Notes: a model not told the origin generated them from the sequence alone. 64,000 bases of DNA from Sphingopyxis macrogoltabida (GCA_003241685.1 QFPJ01000012.1:12061-76060), one strand, 5' to 3'; shown: positions 21,487-30,377, counted from the first letter of the stretch. Program-made: numbers and translations.

Positions 21487-22035
21487 CTATTTGGGGGCGA
21501 TGACCATCAGCATCTGGCGGCCTTCGGTGCGCGGATGGGCTTCCACCTTGGCAACCTCCGCGGTCATTTCGGCAACGCGCTGCAACACCGCCAGACCAAG
21601 CTGGGTGTGGCTCATCTCGCGGCCGCGAAAACGCATGGTCATCTTGACCTTGTCGCCTTCCTCCAGGAAGTCGAACACCTTCTTCATCTTCACTTCAAAG
21701 TCATGATCGTCGATGTTCGGACGCATCTTGATCTCTTTGATCTCCTGCGTCTTCTGGGTCTTGCGCGCCAGATTCGCCTTTTTCTGGGCTTCGTATTTGA
21801 ACTTGCCCACGTCGAGGAATTTGCACACCGGCGGATCGGCGTTGGGGGACACTTCGACCAGGTCCATGCCGACCTCGGCCGCCTGTTCGATCGCTTCGGC
21901 AGTCAGCATTACGCCCAGATTTTCGCCATTCTCGTCGATCACGCGGACCTTGGGAGAGGCGATGAATTCATTGTATCGCGGGCCGTTCTTCGGCGGCATC
22001 GGCGCCAGCGGGCGGCGGGTCATGGGCGGGCGTAT
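21487..22035 (-). CDS. infC: Translation initiation factor IF-3, apparent AUA start
   Basis: IF-3 binds the 30S subunit and checks start codons. The N-domain has NGPRYNEFI and VRVIDENGENLGVM, the linker is Lys-rich (KANLARKTQKTQEIKEIKMRPNI), and the C-domain holds KVKMTMRFRGREMSH. The first in-frame ATG (22023) is 20 nt from the only ribosome site (AGGAG). An in-frame ATA at 22035 is 8 nt from it and gives MRPP before the usual MTRRP. IF-3 rejects AUU/AUA/AUC starts, and infC of E. coli uses AUU for autoregulation, so an AUA start is plausible here. 182 aa. Confidence 0.93.
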   Translation of the reverse strand: MRPPMTRRPLAPMPPKNGPRYNEFIASPKVRVIDENGENLGVMLTAEAIEQAAEVGMDLVEVSPNADPPVCKFLDVGKFKYEAQKKANLARKTQKTQEIKEIKMRPNIDDHDFEVKMKKVFDFLEEGDKVKMTMRFRGREMSHTQLGLAVLQRVAEMTAEVAKVEAHPRTEGRQMLMVIAPK

Positions 22036-22180
22036 AGCTGTATCTCCTGATCGTTGTCGAATGGGCGCACGGAATCAAGGCAGCCCGCGCGCCACGCTCA
22101 TATAGTGAACGCGCGCCAATCGTAAAGGCTGCGGGCACTGCCGCGCCGATGCTTTTTGCCACAGTGTGGCGGCTATGCCA

Positions 22181-23395
22181 CTACCATTTGGCCGGGGCGG
22201 GGTCCACCACGCGGAAACCGCCGGCGCCGACCTCGCTCACTTCCAGCGCGCGAATCGCGATACCGCGATTGCTGAAGCGGAAGATGCCGTCGATGCCGCC
22301 AAAGCCGTCCGCGGCCATCAACCGGCCGACCGGGAAATTGGTTCCCGGTTTCCAGTCGCGCGCGATCCGCACCGTCAGCAGCACCGAATCATAGCCCAGG
22401 CTGGCCAGGCGATAGGGCGCCTTGCCGAAACGGCTGCGATATTTTCCGGCCAGCTGGCCATAAAGGCCGTCCGATACGCTGGCAAACCAGGAACCGCGCA
22501 TCGCGGCATTGCTGCCCAGCGCCGCGTCGGTGTTCCACAATTCGGTGCCCAGGATCTGCTTGTCGCCCGTGGTCTTGACGATCGGCACGGCGCGCACCGC
22601 ATTGCCGCCGACATCGGCGATCAGCACCGCGTCCATGGCACCGGCATTGGCAAGCCGCCGCGCCGCGCCGGTCAGGGCCGCCGCGCTGCGGTCATAGGTT
22701 TCCACCGCCACCAACGTCCCGCCGGCGGAGCTCACGGCCGATCGGAAAGCCGCCACCGACCGGTCGCCATAAACATTCTTCGGCACCAACGCGCCGAAGC
22801 GTCGATGTCCCTTGCCGTGCGAATAGGCGACGACGCGTTCGACCGCCTGACCGGGAACGAAGCCCATGATGAAGACGCCGTTGCCGGCAACGCCGCTGTC
22901 GTTCGAGAAGCTGAGCACCGGCACCTTCGCGGCGCGGGCAACAGGCGCCACCGCCGCGACATCCTCGCTGAGCAGCGGGCCGAGGATCAGCTTGTTGCCG
23001 TCGGCGACCGCCTGCTGCGCGGCGGCGGCGGCGCCGAGCGCGGTGTCATAGGTGGTGATGCGCAGCTTGTCGGCGCGCGTGTCGAGCAGCGCAAGCGTCG
23101 TCGCATTGGCGATTGCCGTCCCGACGTCGGCGTTCGCCCCCGTCTGGGGCACCAGCAACGCGACGCGGTGGCGATCGGTATCGGTCGGCAGGCCCGGACC
23201 CACATTGTCGTCAGGCCGGTCGGGCGGCGGCGGAGCGACCGGACCGCTCGCCTTCGGCACCATCTGGCACGCGGCGAGGAAGCCCGCCATGGCAACGACA
23301 CCGATGCCGCGCAACAATCGGCGGCGGGGCGACGCATTGTCTTGGCGCTGGGTGGCAGTTTCTGCCATTTTCGGCGGCATGCCGGATTCGACCAT
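22181..23395 (-). CDS. Penicillin-binding protein activator, LppC/LpoA-like lipoprotein
   Basis: 404 aa. The leader ends LAAC with Cys43 (counting from 23395), so an outer-membrane lipoprotein. The body is a type-I periplasmic-binding fold (VALLVPQTG, LILGPLLSED, VPVLSFSNDSG, VIKTTG-like hinge), as in the LppC/LpoA proteins that activate PBP1A. The start at 23395 has the best ribosome site (AAGGGAG, 8 nt upstream); in-frame ATGs at 23380 and 23368 also keep the leader. It is divergent from rsmI, as in many proteobacteria, and the two 5' ends overlap by 17 bp if 23395 is used. Confidence 0.85.
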   Translation of the reverse strand: MVESGMPPKMAETATQRQDNASPRRRLLRGIGVVAMAGFLAACQMVPKASGPVAPPPPDRPDDNVGPGLPTDTDRHRVALLVPQTGANADVGTAIANATTLALLDTRADKLRITTYDTALGAAAAAQQAVADGNKLILGPLLSEDVAAVAPVARAAKVPVLSFSNDSGVAGNGVFIMGFVPGQAVERVVAYSHGKGHRRFGALVPKNVYGDRSVAAFRSAVSSAGGTLVAVETYDRSAAALTGAARRLANAGAMDAVLIADVGGNAVRAVPIVKTTGDKQILGTELWNTDAALGSNAAMRGSWFASVSDGLYGQLAGKYRSRFGKAPYRLASLGYDSVLLTVRIARDWKPGTNFPVGRLMAADGFGGIDGIFRFSNRGIAIRALEVSEVGAGGFRVVDPAPAKW

Positions 23396-24239
23396 CTCAG
23401 ATTCTCCCTTGCCCGGTCTCTATATCGTCGCGACGCCGATCGGCAACCTTGGCGACATCAGCGCGCGCGCCGCCGCGATGCTCGGTCAGGCCCATGTGAT
23501 CGCGGCCGAAGACACGCGTGTGACGGCAAAGCTGCTCGCCCACCTGAATTTGCGCGTTCCGATGACCCCTTATCACGATCATAGTGACGCGCGCGCGCGC
23601 GACGCGCTGGTCGCGCGCATGGAAAGCGAAATCGTCGTTCTGGTGTCGGACGCAGGGACGCCGCTGATTTCCGATCCCGGTTACAAGCTGGTGCGCGATG
23701 CGCGGGCGGCGGGGCGGCACGTCACCACCCTGCCCGGCCCGTGCGCCGCGATCGCCGCGATCACGCTGTCGGGCCTCCCCAGCGACCGTTTTCTGTTCGC
23801 GGGCTTTCTGCCCAGCAAGGCGAAGGCGCGCGCCGACGCCATCGCCGAATTTGCGGCCCTGCGCGCGACGCTGGTCTTTTACGAAAGCGGCCCGCGCCTG
23901 GCCGCCGCGCTCGGCGCGCTGGCAGACGGGCTCGGCAACCGCGAGGCGGCCGTCGCCCGCGAAATCAGCAAATATTACGAGGAATGCGTCACCGGCACGC
24001 TGACCGACCTGTCCGCCCGCTACGCCGAAGCGCCGCCCAAGGGCGAGATCGTCGTGATCGTCGGCCCGCCGGGCGAAGCCGCGCCAGAGGCCGCCGACGA
24101 CCACGCCATCGACGCCGCGCTGCGCGGCGCGCTCGCCGACCAGCCGGTCGCCAAAGCCGCCAAAGCGGTCGCCAAGCGCTTCGGGCTGGATCGTCACGCG
24201 GTTTATGCCCGGGCCCTGGCGCTGAAAGAGGGCGCTTGA
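23379..24239 (+). CDS. rsmI: 16S rRNA (cytidine1402-2'-O)-methyltransferase
   Basis: Methylates C1402 of 16S rRNA with SAM; cytoplasmic. 286 aa, tetrapyrrole-methylase fold. Motifs: LYIVATPIGNLGDI (about 14-27), AEDTRVT, VLVSDAGTPLISDPG (about 90-104), TLPGPCAAIAAI, and RLPSDRFLFAGFLP-like region. The Ala-rich C-terminus (ALADQPVAKAAKAVAKRFGLDR) is the usual family tail. It is followed by yraN with a TTGA overlap and divergent from the LppC gene. Confidence 0.95.
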   Translation: MPDSTISDSPLPGLYIVATPIGNLGDISARAAAMLGQAHVIAAEDTRVTAKLLAHLNLRVPMTPYHDHSDARARDALVARMESEIVVLVSDAGTPLISDPGYKLVRDARAAGRHVTTLPGPCAAIAAITLSGLPSDRFLFAGFLPSKAKARADAIAEFAALRATLVFYESGPRLAAALGALADGLGNREAAVAREISKYYEECVTGTLTDLSARYAEAPPKGEIVVIVGPPGEAAPEAADDHAIDAALRGALADQPVAKAAKAVAKRFGLDRHAVYARALALKEGA

Positions 24240-24586
24240 ACCGCGCCGCCGCCGAAGCGCGCGGGCGCCGCGCCGAACGGCGCGCGGCGTGGTGGCTGCG
24301 TCTGCATGGCTGGCGGATTCTGGGCGAACGGCTGCGCGTGCCGGCGGGCGAGGTCGATCTGGTCGCCCGGCGCGGACGGACGCTGGCGTTCATCGAGGTG
24401 AAGTGGCGCGAACAGGCGGCCGCCCTCGATTTTGCCGTCGACGCCTATCGCCTGCGCCGCGTGGCGGCAGCGGCGGAAATGCTGAGCCCGCGCTTCGCCC
24501 GGCCGCGCGACAGCATACGAATCGACGTGATGCTGCTTGCACCGCGGCGTCTGCCGCGCCATCTGGTCCACGTCTGGCAGCCCTGA
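24236..24586 (+). CDS. yraN: YraN family (UPF0102) nuclease-fold protein
   Basis: 116 aa. GWRILGERLRVPAGEVDLVARR and LAFIEVKWR carry the E...D...ExK pattern of the restriction-endonuclease-like fold. The start is TTG at 24236, whose last bases overlap the rsmI stop (TTGA). No ATG is available before the conserved region. The order rsmI-yraN-gshB is standard. The family role is thought to be in nucleic-acid metabolism, not settled. Confidence 0.88.
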   Translation: MNRAAAEARGRRAERRAAWWLRLHGWRILGERLRVPAGEVDLVARRGRTLAFIEVKWREQAAALDFAVDAYRLRRVAAAAEMLSPRFARPRDSIRIDVMLLAPRRLPRHLVHVWQP

Positions 24587-24606
24587 CGGCGCCAAAGGAG
24601 AATGGC

Positions 24607-25557
24607 ATGACCCTGCGCGCCGCGGTGCAAATGGACCCGATGGACGGCATCAACATCAACGGCGACAGCAGCTTTCACCTGATATTGAAGGCGCTGGAAC
24701 GCGGTTATGCGCTCTATCATTACGACGTGCGCGACCTGACATGGGAAGCCGGGCGGCTGACCACGCGCGCGCATCCGATATTGGAGGCAAAGCGCGAGGC
24801 CGGCGCGCATTACCGCTTCGGCGACGGGATCACGATCGACCTTGGTCGCGACGTCGACACCGTCCTGATGCGGCAGGATCCGCCCTTCGACCTCGGCTAT
24901 CTGACCGGCACCTGGCTGCTCGAGCGGATTCGCGGCGAAACGCTGGTCGTCAACGACCCCGTGTCGGTCCGCAACGCGCCCGAAAAGGTCTTCGTGCTCG
25001 ATTTCGCCGAATATATGCCGCCGACGATGGTGACGCGCGATCTGGACGCGGTGAAGGATTTTCAGGCCCGGCACGGCGCACTCGTCATCAAGCCGCTGCA
25101 CGGTAACGGCGGCAAGGCGGTGTTCCGCATCGACGAGGAAGGCACCAACCTGGGCGCGCTGGTCGAACTTTTCGGACAGGTGTGGCCCGAACCCTTCATG
25201 GTCCAGCAATTCCTGCCCAGCGTCCGCGAAGGCGACAAGCGCATCGTGCTGGTCGACGGCGCGGTCGCGGGCGCCATCAACCGCAAGCCCGGCGAGGGCG
25301 AGTTCCGCTCCAACCTCGCGGTCGGCGGCTATGCGGAGGCGGCGGAGCTGACCCCGCGCGAACGCGAAATCTGCGCCGCGCTTGGCCCCGCGCTCAAGGA
25401 ACGCGGGCTGATCTTCGTCGGCATCGACGTGATCGGCGGCGAATGGCTGACCGAAATCAACGTCACCTCGCCCACCGGCATCGTCGCCATCGACCGTTTC
25501 AACAACAGCGACACCGCCGGGATGATATGGGACGCCATCGCGCGCCGGATCGGCTAA
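24607..25557 (+). CDS. gshB: Glutathione synthetase
   Basis: Joins gamma-glutamylcysteine and glycine using ATP. 316 aa, ATP-grasp. It starts MTLRAAVQMDPMDGININGDSS, with VLMRQDPPFD, the KPLHGNGGKAVF ATP loop (about 156-168), EPFMVQQFLP and the metal/ATP end FVGIDVIGGEWLTEINVTSPTG. Ribosome site AAAGGAG, 6 nt before ATG. It follows yraN by 20 nt in one run with rsmI. Confidence 0.96.
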   Translation: MTLRAAVQMDPMDGININGDSSFHLILKALERGYALYHYDVRDLTWEAGRLTTRAHPILEAKREAGAHYRFGDGITIDLGRDVDTVLMRQDPPFDLGYLTGTWLLERIRGETLVVNDPVSVRNAPEKVFVLDFAEYMPPTMVTRDLDAVKDFQARHGALVIKPLHGNGGKAVFRIDEEGTNLGALVELFGQVWPEPFMVQQFLPSVREGDKRIVLVDGAVAGAINRKPGEGEFRSNLAVGGYAEAAELTPREREICAALGPALKERGLIFVGIDVIGGEWLTEINVTSPTGIVAIDRFNNSDTAGMIWDAIARRIG

Positions 25558-25612
25558 CAGGCCCGCTTCCCCATCCGGCCGGCCGGCAAAGATTCAAGGA
25601 CCCCCGTTTTCC

Positions 25613-26224
25613 ATGACCGACTTCATTCTCGATCTCATCCAGTCGTGGGGCTACCTCGGCATCGCCATATTGATGTTCCTGGAAAATGTGTTCCCGCCGA
25701 TCCCGTCGGAAGTGATCATGGGGCTGGGCGGCGTGATGGTCGCGCAGGGGCGATTCGATTACTGGACGCTCGTCACCGTCGCCGTCATCGGCACGACGCT
25801 GGGCAATTGGGTCTGGTACTGGATCGGGCGCTGGTTCGGCTATGAACGGCTGAAGCCGGTGATCGACCGTTACGGCCGCTGGCTGACGCTCGACTGGGAC
25901 GAGGTTGAAAAGATGCACGACTGGTTCCTGAAATATGGGTCGGGCATCGTCTTCGTCTGCCGTTTCCTGCCGATCGCCCGCACGATGATCTCGCTCCCCG
26001 CGGGCATGGTCGGCATGAATCAGTTGAAATTCCTGATCTGGACCGCCGCCGGATCGACGATCTGGATCGCGGCGCTGGCCGGGGCGGGAAGCTGGTTCGG
26101 CAAGCAGTTCCACGAAGTCGAACGCTATATCGGCCCCTTTGCGGTCGCCGCGATCGCCGCGATCATCCTGCTCTATGTCTACCGTGTCGTGACGTGGAAG
26201 CCAAAGGCATCGCGGAAGGAATGA
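25613..26224 (+). CDS. DedA family membrane protein
   Basis: 203 aa. DedA/SNARE-associated domain: FLENVFPPIPSEVIMGLGG (about 22-40), GNWVWYWIGRWFG, and FVCRFLPIARTMISLPAGMVGM with the conserved FxRFxPxxR arginines. Five or six membrane segments. DedA relatives act in lipid carrier recycling (undecaprenyl phosphate flipping) or membrane energetics; the precise substrate here is unknown. It follows gshB by 55 bp. Confidence 0.88.
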   Translation: MTDFILDLIQSWGYLGIAILMFLENVFPPIPSEVIMGLGGVMVAQGRFDYWTLVTVAVIGTTLGNWVWYWIGRWFGYERLKPVIDRYGRWLTLDWDEVEKMHDWFLKYGSGIVFVCRFLPIARTMISLPAGMVGMNQLKFLIWTAAGSTIWIAALAGAGSWFGKQFHEVERYIGPFAVAAIAAIILLYVYRVVTWKPKASRKE

Positions 26225-26252
26225 CACCGCCTGTGCCGCCGCCCTCGTAACC

Positions 26253-26290
26253 CCGGCCCTTTCGACAAGCTCAGCGCAGGCTTGATCGGC
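26253..26290. repeat. Intergenic repeat (CTTTCGACAAG type)
   Basis: CCTTTCGACAAGCTCAGCGC matches the sequence in the fabF-mltG gap. It lies between dedA and xerC, which converge here. Confidence 0.5.
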
Positions 26291-26326
26291 GATTATCCCG
26301 TTTGCATCCGTAAATGCCCCTCATGT

Positions 26327-26356
26327 CGTCATTGCGAGCGTAGCGAAGCAATGACG
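26327..26356. repeat. Intergenic palindrome, CGTCATTGCGAG family, short form
   Basis: CGTCATTGC and GCAATGACG are perfect 9-bp arms separated by 12 bases (GAGCGTAGCGAA). This is the minimal form of the family found at seven other places between 28.6 and 43.1 kb. Confidence 0.8.
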
Positions 26357-26441
26357 AGACAACGGATTCCAAAGGGGGTCCCGGATCGCGCCTGTCCTCA
26401 GCCTGTCGAATGACGAAGACGGCAAATCCACACCTTCGCGA

Positions 26442-27335
26442 CTATTCGGCGCGCGGATGCGCGCTGCGATAGATGTCGAGCAGATGCGCGGCATCGACGG
26501 CGGTATAAACCTGCGTCGAGGCGAGGCTGGCGTGGCCGAGCAATTCCTGCAAACTTCGCAAATCCGCCCCGCCCGCCAGCAGGTGCGTGGCAAAGCTGTG
26601 GCGCAGCGCGTGGGGCGTCGTGCGTTCGGGCAGACCCAGCGCACGCCGCGCCGACCGCACGCTCGCGCGCAACACGCCGGGCTGCAACGCCCCGCCGCGC
26701 GCGCCGAGGAACAGCGGCCTATCCTTGCCCAGCGGCCAGGGGCACGCATCGGCGTAGCGCGACACCGCGCGCGCCACGGCGGGCAGGATCGGGACGATAC
26801 GCGTCTTGTTCCGCTTGCCGGTGACGCGCAGCGTGTCGCCCAGCGGCAGCGCCGCGCCGGTCAGCGACAGCGCCTCGCCGATGCGCAGTCCCGCACCATA
26901 GAGCAGCAGCAGCAGCGCGAAATCGCGCGCACCGACCCAGTCCTGCCGCGCATTGTCCCGCACATCCTCTGCGAGTTCCAGCGCCTCGGCGGGCGCGACG
27001 GGGCGCGGCAGCCCCTTTTTGACGCGCGGCCCGCGCATTTGCGGCACGCTGGCGTTCGATCCGCCGACGAAGCGCAGAAAGGATCGCAGCGCCGACAATT
27101 CGCGCGCCGCCGACGCATTGCCCAGCCCCTCGGCGCGCCGCTCGGCCAGATAGGCGCGCAGATCATTGGGGGTGAGCGATTTGAGCATCGACGCATCGAC
27201 CGCCCCGCCGCGATGGCGCGACAGAAAGGCATCGAACCGCTCCGCAGTCGCGACATAAGCGCGGCGCGTATGCTCCGACCGGCGCTTTTCATGCGCCAGA
27301 TGGTCGTTCCAGTCGCGGATCAGATCTGGCGCCAC
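26442..27335 (-). CDS. xerC: Tyrosine recombinase XerC
   Basis: Resolves chromosome dimers at dif with XerD. 297 aa. The N-terminal SAM-like domain is about 1-90. The catalytic residues are Arg151 (GLRIGEAL), Lys174 (TGKRNKTR), His242 and Arg245 (HALRHSFATHLL), His268 (LLGHASL) and Tyr277. All are present, so it is an active recombinase and not an island integrase. The start is GTG at 27335, behind GAGGGAG. Confidence 0.93.
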   Translation of the reverse strand: MAPDLIRDWNDHLAHEKRRSEHTRRAYVATAERFDAFLSRHRGGAVDASMLKSLTPNDLRAYLAERRAEGLGNASAARELSALRSFLRFVGGSNASVPQMRGPRVKKGLPRPVAPAEALELAEDVRDNARQDWVGARDFALLLLLYGAGLRIGEALSLTGAALPLGDTLRVTGKRNKTRIVPILPAVARAVSRYADACPWPLGKDRPLFLGARGGALQPGVLRASVRSARRALGLPERTTPHALRHSFATHLLAGGADLRSLQELLGHASLASTQVYTAVDAAHLLDIYRSAHPRAE

Positions 27336-27379
27336 AACACTCCCTCTCGTCCCGCCCGGCGCGAACGAATTTCAGAGGA

Positions 27380-28525
27380 TTAGTGGGTTTTCACGACATC
27401 GGAAAGGATCGAGTCGAGCAGCAATATGCCATCGTCGGTCACCGCCAGCCGGTCGCCGTGCGCCGCCATCAAGCCCTGTTTCGTCAGCCGCGCGACGGCA
27501 GGCGCATCGACGAACGCCGCGCGCTCCAGCCCGCTGCGCGCCTCGACGCGCGCCAGATCGACGCCTTCGGTCAACCGCAGCCCCATCAGCATCGCCTCGG
27601 TCGCGCGGTCGCGCGGCGGCAGGTCGCTCTCGACCTTCAGCCCGTGGCGATTGCGGTCCACCGCCGCGATGAAATTCTCGGGCTTTTTGTGCCGTTCGGT
27701 GGCCTGCCCGCGCCGCCGCCCGTGGGCGCCCGGCCCGACGCCCGCATAGTCGCCATAGCGCCAATAGGTCAGATTGTGCCGGCTCTCCTCGCCGGGCCGC
27801 GCATGGTTCGACACCTCGTAGCGCGGCAGCCCGGCGGCGCGCGTGATCGCCTGGGTCGCATCGAACAGATCGGCGGCCGCGTCGCCGTCGGGAATGGCGA
27901 GATCGCCCTTTGCGGCAAGCGCCCAGAACCGCGTTCCCGGTTCAATCGTCAGTTGATAGAGCGACAGATGCCCGGTGCCGAAAGCCAGCGCATCGGACAG
28001 TTCCGCCTCCCACGCCGCCGCTTCCTGTCCCGGCCGCGCATAGATCAGGTCGAAGCTGACCCGTGCGAAATGCGCCTGCGCCGCCGCGATGGCCCGGCGC
28101 GCTTCGCCGCCGCTGTGCGCCCGGCCGAGGAAATGAAGCACTTGCGGCTCGAAGCTCTGCACGCCGATCGACACGCGATTGACACCCGCGCCCGCCAGCG
28201 CCGCGAAATTGGCGACCTCGACCGAATTGGGATTGGCTTCCAGCGTGATCTCGCAATCATCGGCCAGTCCCCACAGCGCATCGGCCTCGGCGATCACGGC
28301 CGCGACCGTTTCGGGCGGCATCAGGCTGGGCGTGCCGCCGCCGAAGAAGATCGACGACACGCGCCGGCCGGGCAGCAACGTCGCCTCATGGCGCAGATCG
28401 GCCAGCAGGGCTCCGCGCCACGCGGCCTGATCGACGCGGTCGCGCACATGGCTGTTGAAGTCGCAATAGGGACATTTGCTGACGCAGAAGGGCCAGTGGA
28501 CATAGAGGGCGAGCGGTTCGGCCAT
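27380..28525 (-). CDS. hemW: Heme chaperone HemW (radical SAM, CPO-like)
   Basis: 381 aa. The 4Fe-4S motif is C14-x3-C18-x2-C21 (CVSKCPYC). Other motifs: FFGGGTPSL, EITLEANPNSVE, RVSIGVQSFEPQVLHFLGRAHS and YAGVGPGAHG. HemW delivers heme to respiratory proteins and lacks the oxidase residue of HemN. It belongs to the minus-strand series rph-rdgB-hemW, separated from rdgB by 220 bp of repeats. Confidence 0.93.
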   Translation of the reverse strand: MAEPLALYVHWPFCVSKCPYCDFNSHVRDRVDQAAWRGALLADLRHEATLLPGRRVSSIFFGGGTPSLMPPETVAAVIAEADALWGLADDCEITLEANPNSVEVANFAALAGAGVNRVSIGVQSFEPQVLHFLGRAHSGGEARRAIAAAQAHFARVSFDLIYARPGQEAAAWEAELSDALAFGTGHLSLYQLTIEPGTRFWALAAKGDLAIPDGDAAADLFDATQAITRAAGLPRYEVSNHARPGEESRHNLTYWRYGDYAGVGPGAHGRRRGQATERHKKPENFIAAVDRNRHGLKVESDLPPRDRATEAMLMGLRLTEGVDLARVEARSGLERAAFVDAPAVARLTKQGLMAAHGDRLAVTDDGILLLDSILSDVVKTH

Positions 28526-28556
28526 GCGCGGCGATATAGCGATGCTCCCCTCCCTT

Positions 28557-28690
28557 CGTCATGCGGAACTTGTTTCGGCATCCATGGCAGGACGTCATCG
28601 TCCCGTTTCGTCTTTGCGAGGAGCGGAGCGGCGAACCAATCTCCAGCGGGCAACACGGCGGGACGATGGCTGGAGATGGCTTCCCGCCCG
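28557..28690. repeat. Composite intergenic repeat between rdgB and hemW
   Basis: First part (28557-28590) reads CGTCATGCGGAACTTG then TTTCGGCATCCATGG, a separate repeat type. From 28609 on, the CGTCTTTGCGAGGAGC form of the main family begins, with inverted GGCTGGAGATGGCTTC at 28670-28690. Degenerate copy of the inverted pair seen at 32721 and 43046. Confidence 0.6.
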
Positions 28691-28747
28691 GCTTTCGCCG
28701 GCGTCGTCATGACGAGGCACGAGGGCGGGGATCGGGGCTTCGGCGTT

Positions 28748-29374
28748 CTAGAATACCCCGGCCACCAGCTTGGCGAACGCGTCGGCGCGGTGGCTGATCG
28801 CATGTTTTTCGGCCGGATCGATCTCCGCAAACGTCAAATTGTTACCGGCCGGAATAAACACCGGATCGTAACCGAAACCCAGTTTGCCGCGCGGCGGCCA
28901 GGTCAGGCTGCCGTCGGCGCGGCCCTCGAAAACTTCGGCATGGCCGTCGGGCCAGGCCAGGGCCAGCGTACAGACGAAGCGCGCGCGGCGGTCGACATCC
29001 GGCCCCTGTTCGGCGAGCAGCCCCTCGACCTTGCCCATCGCCAGATACCAGTCGCGGCCGGGATTGCCTTCGAACCGCTGCCGTTCGGCCCAGTCGGCGG
29101 TATAGACGCCAGGCCGGCCGCCGAGCGCCGCGACCTCGAGCCCGCTGTCGTCGGCGAGCGCGGGAAGCTGGGCCGCCGACGCGCTCGCATGCGCCTTCAG
29201 CAGCGCATTTTCGCGGAACGTCGTGCCCGTCTCCTCCGGTTCCGGCAGACCGAGATCGCCCGCCGACACAGGATCGATGCCATAGGGTTCGAGCAGCGCG
29301 CGAATCTCGCGCACCTTGCCCGCATTGTGGCTCGCGATGACAAGTTTGCCAGGGGCGAGCTTGCGATGGGTCAT
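28748..29374 (-). CDS. rdgB: XTP/dITP diphosphatase (HAM1/RdgB)
   Basis: Removes non-canonical purine triphosphates (ITP, XTP) from the pool. 208 aa. Motifs: IASHNAGKVREIRALL at the start, GTTFRENALLKA, LADDSGLEV, and GKLGFGYDPVFIPAG, TFAEIDPAEKHAISHR at the end. All conserved residues are present. It lies downstream of rph on the minus strand. Confidence 0.95.
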   Translation of the reverse strand: MTHRKLAPGKLVIASHNAGKVREIRALLEPYGIDPVSAGDLGLPEPEETGTTFRENALLKAHASASAAQLPALADDSGLEVAALGGRPGVYTADWAERQRFEGNPGRDWYLAMGKVEGLLAEQGPDVDRRARFVCTLALAWPDGHAEVFEGRADGSLTWPPRGKLGFGYDPVFIPAGNNLTFAEIDPAEKHAISHRADAFAKLVAGVF

Positions 29375-29420
29375 GCGTGTCGATCTTCCGTCAATCTTGG
29401 CCGGGAAGGCGGGGCTATAA

Positions 29421-29601
29421 CGGTTTCACGCGAAGACGCGAAGACGCGAAGGCGCGAAAGCGCTAAGGCGCGAAGATTTTGCGTTTGCCGCGAAGCGGCC
29501 TTCTACTCCAACGTCTCGTTGAACCCCGACGACGATAGGGAAAGGCGTCTATCGGCCCGAACCTTTTTTCTTCGCGCCTTCGCGTCTTCGCGTGAAACCA
29601 A
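29421..29601. repeat. Inverted repeat of GCGAAGAC units between rdgB and rph
   Basis: GGTTTCACGCGAAGAC at 29422 is followed by tandem 9-mer units (CGCGAAGAC-like) to about 29456. The exact complement (CTTCGCGTCTTCGCGTG, AAACC) is at 29570-29599, 100 bp away. The left arm has one unit more. The middle shows no gene. Confidence 0.7.
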
Positions 29602-29613
29602 ATCAATCGCGAC

Positions 29614-30330
29614 CTATTGCCCCGTCGCCTTGTCCTGCGCCGCGAAAATCTCGCCGCAGCCGATCCGTGCGAGGCGGAGCAGGCGCAGCAGGCCTTCCTC
29701 GTCATAGGTCGCGCCCTCGGCGCTCGCCTGCACCTCGACGATCTGGCCGCGTCCGGTCAGCACGAAATTGCCGTCCGCCTCGGCCACCGAATCCTCGTCA
29801 TAGTCAAGGTCGAGCACCGGCGTGCCCTTGTAGATGCCGCAGGAGATCGCCGCGACCTTGTCCTCGATCGGGTCGGCGGTCAGCGCGCCCGCCGCGATCA
29901 GCTTGTCGACCGCCAGCCGCATCGCGACCCACGCGCCCGAAATCGACGCGGTGCGCGTGCCGCCATCGGCCTGGATCACGTCGCAGTCGATCAGGATCTG
30001 CCGCTCGCCCAGCTTCGCCATGTCGACGACGGCGCGCAAGGACCGGCCGATAAGCCGCTGGATTTCCTGGGTGCGTCCCGACTGCTTGCCCTTCGCCGCC
30101 TCGCGGCTGCCGCGCGTGTGGGTGGCGCGGGGCAGCATGCCATATTCGGCCGTCACCCAGCCCTGCCCCTTGCCGCGCAGGAAGGGCGGCACCCTTTCCT
30201 CGACGCTGGCCGTCACCAGCACCCTGGTGTTGCCGAAGCTGACGAGGACGCTGCCCTCCGCATGAATGGTGAAGCCGGGTTCGATGGCGATGACGCGCAT
30301 CTGGTCGGGGGCGCGGCCGGAAGGGCGCAT
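29614..30330 (-). CDS. rph: Ribonuclease PH
   Basis: Phosphate-dependent exonuclease that trims tRNA 3' ends. 238 aa. MRPSGRAPDQMR start; RVPPFLRGKGQGWVTAEYGMLPRATHTR, SGRTQEIQRLIGRSLRAV, QADGGTRTASISGAW and DLDYDEDSVAEADGNFV are all typical. AGGAG lies 6 nt before ATG. Divergent from hrcA, the standard alphaproteobacterial arrangement. Confidence 0.96.
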   Translation of the reverse strand: MRPSGRAPDQMRVIAIEPGFTIHAEGSVLVSFGNTRVLVTASVEERVPPFLRGKGQGWVTAEYGMLPRATHTRGSREAAKGKQSGRTQEIQRLIGRSLRAVVDMAKLGERQILIDCDVIQADGGTRTASISGAWVAMRLAVDKLIAAGALTADPIEDKVAAISCGIYKGTPVLDLDYDEDSVAEADGNFVLTGRGQIVEVQASAEGATYDEEGLLRLLRLARIGCGEIFAAQDKATGQ

Positions 30331-30377
30331 AGGGATTCTCCTGTAAACTGTGGGGGGGCGCTTAGCGGCGCGATCCG

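Noticed and set aside
26442..27335. Island integrase next to repeats
   Set aside because: All motifs and the neighbourhood fit chromosomal XerC; the tRNA is far away.
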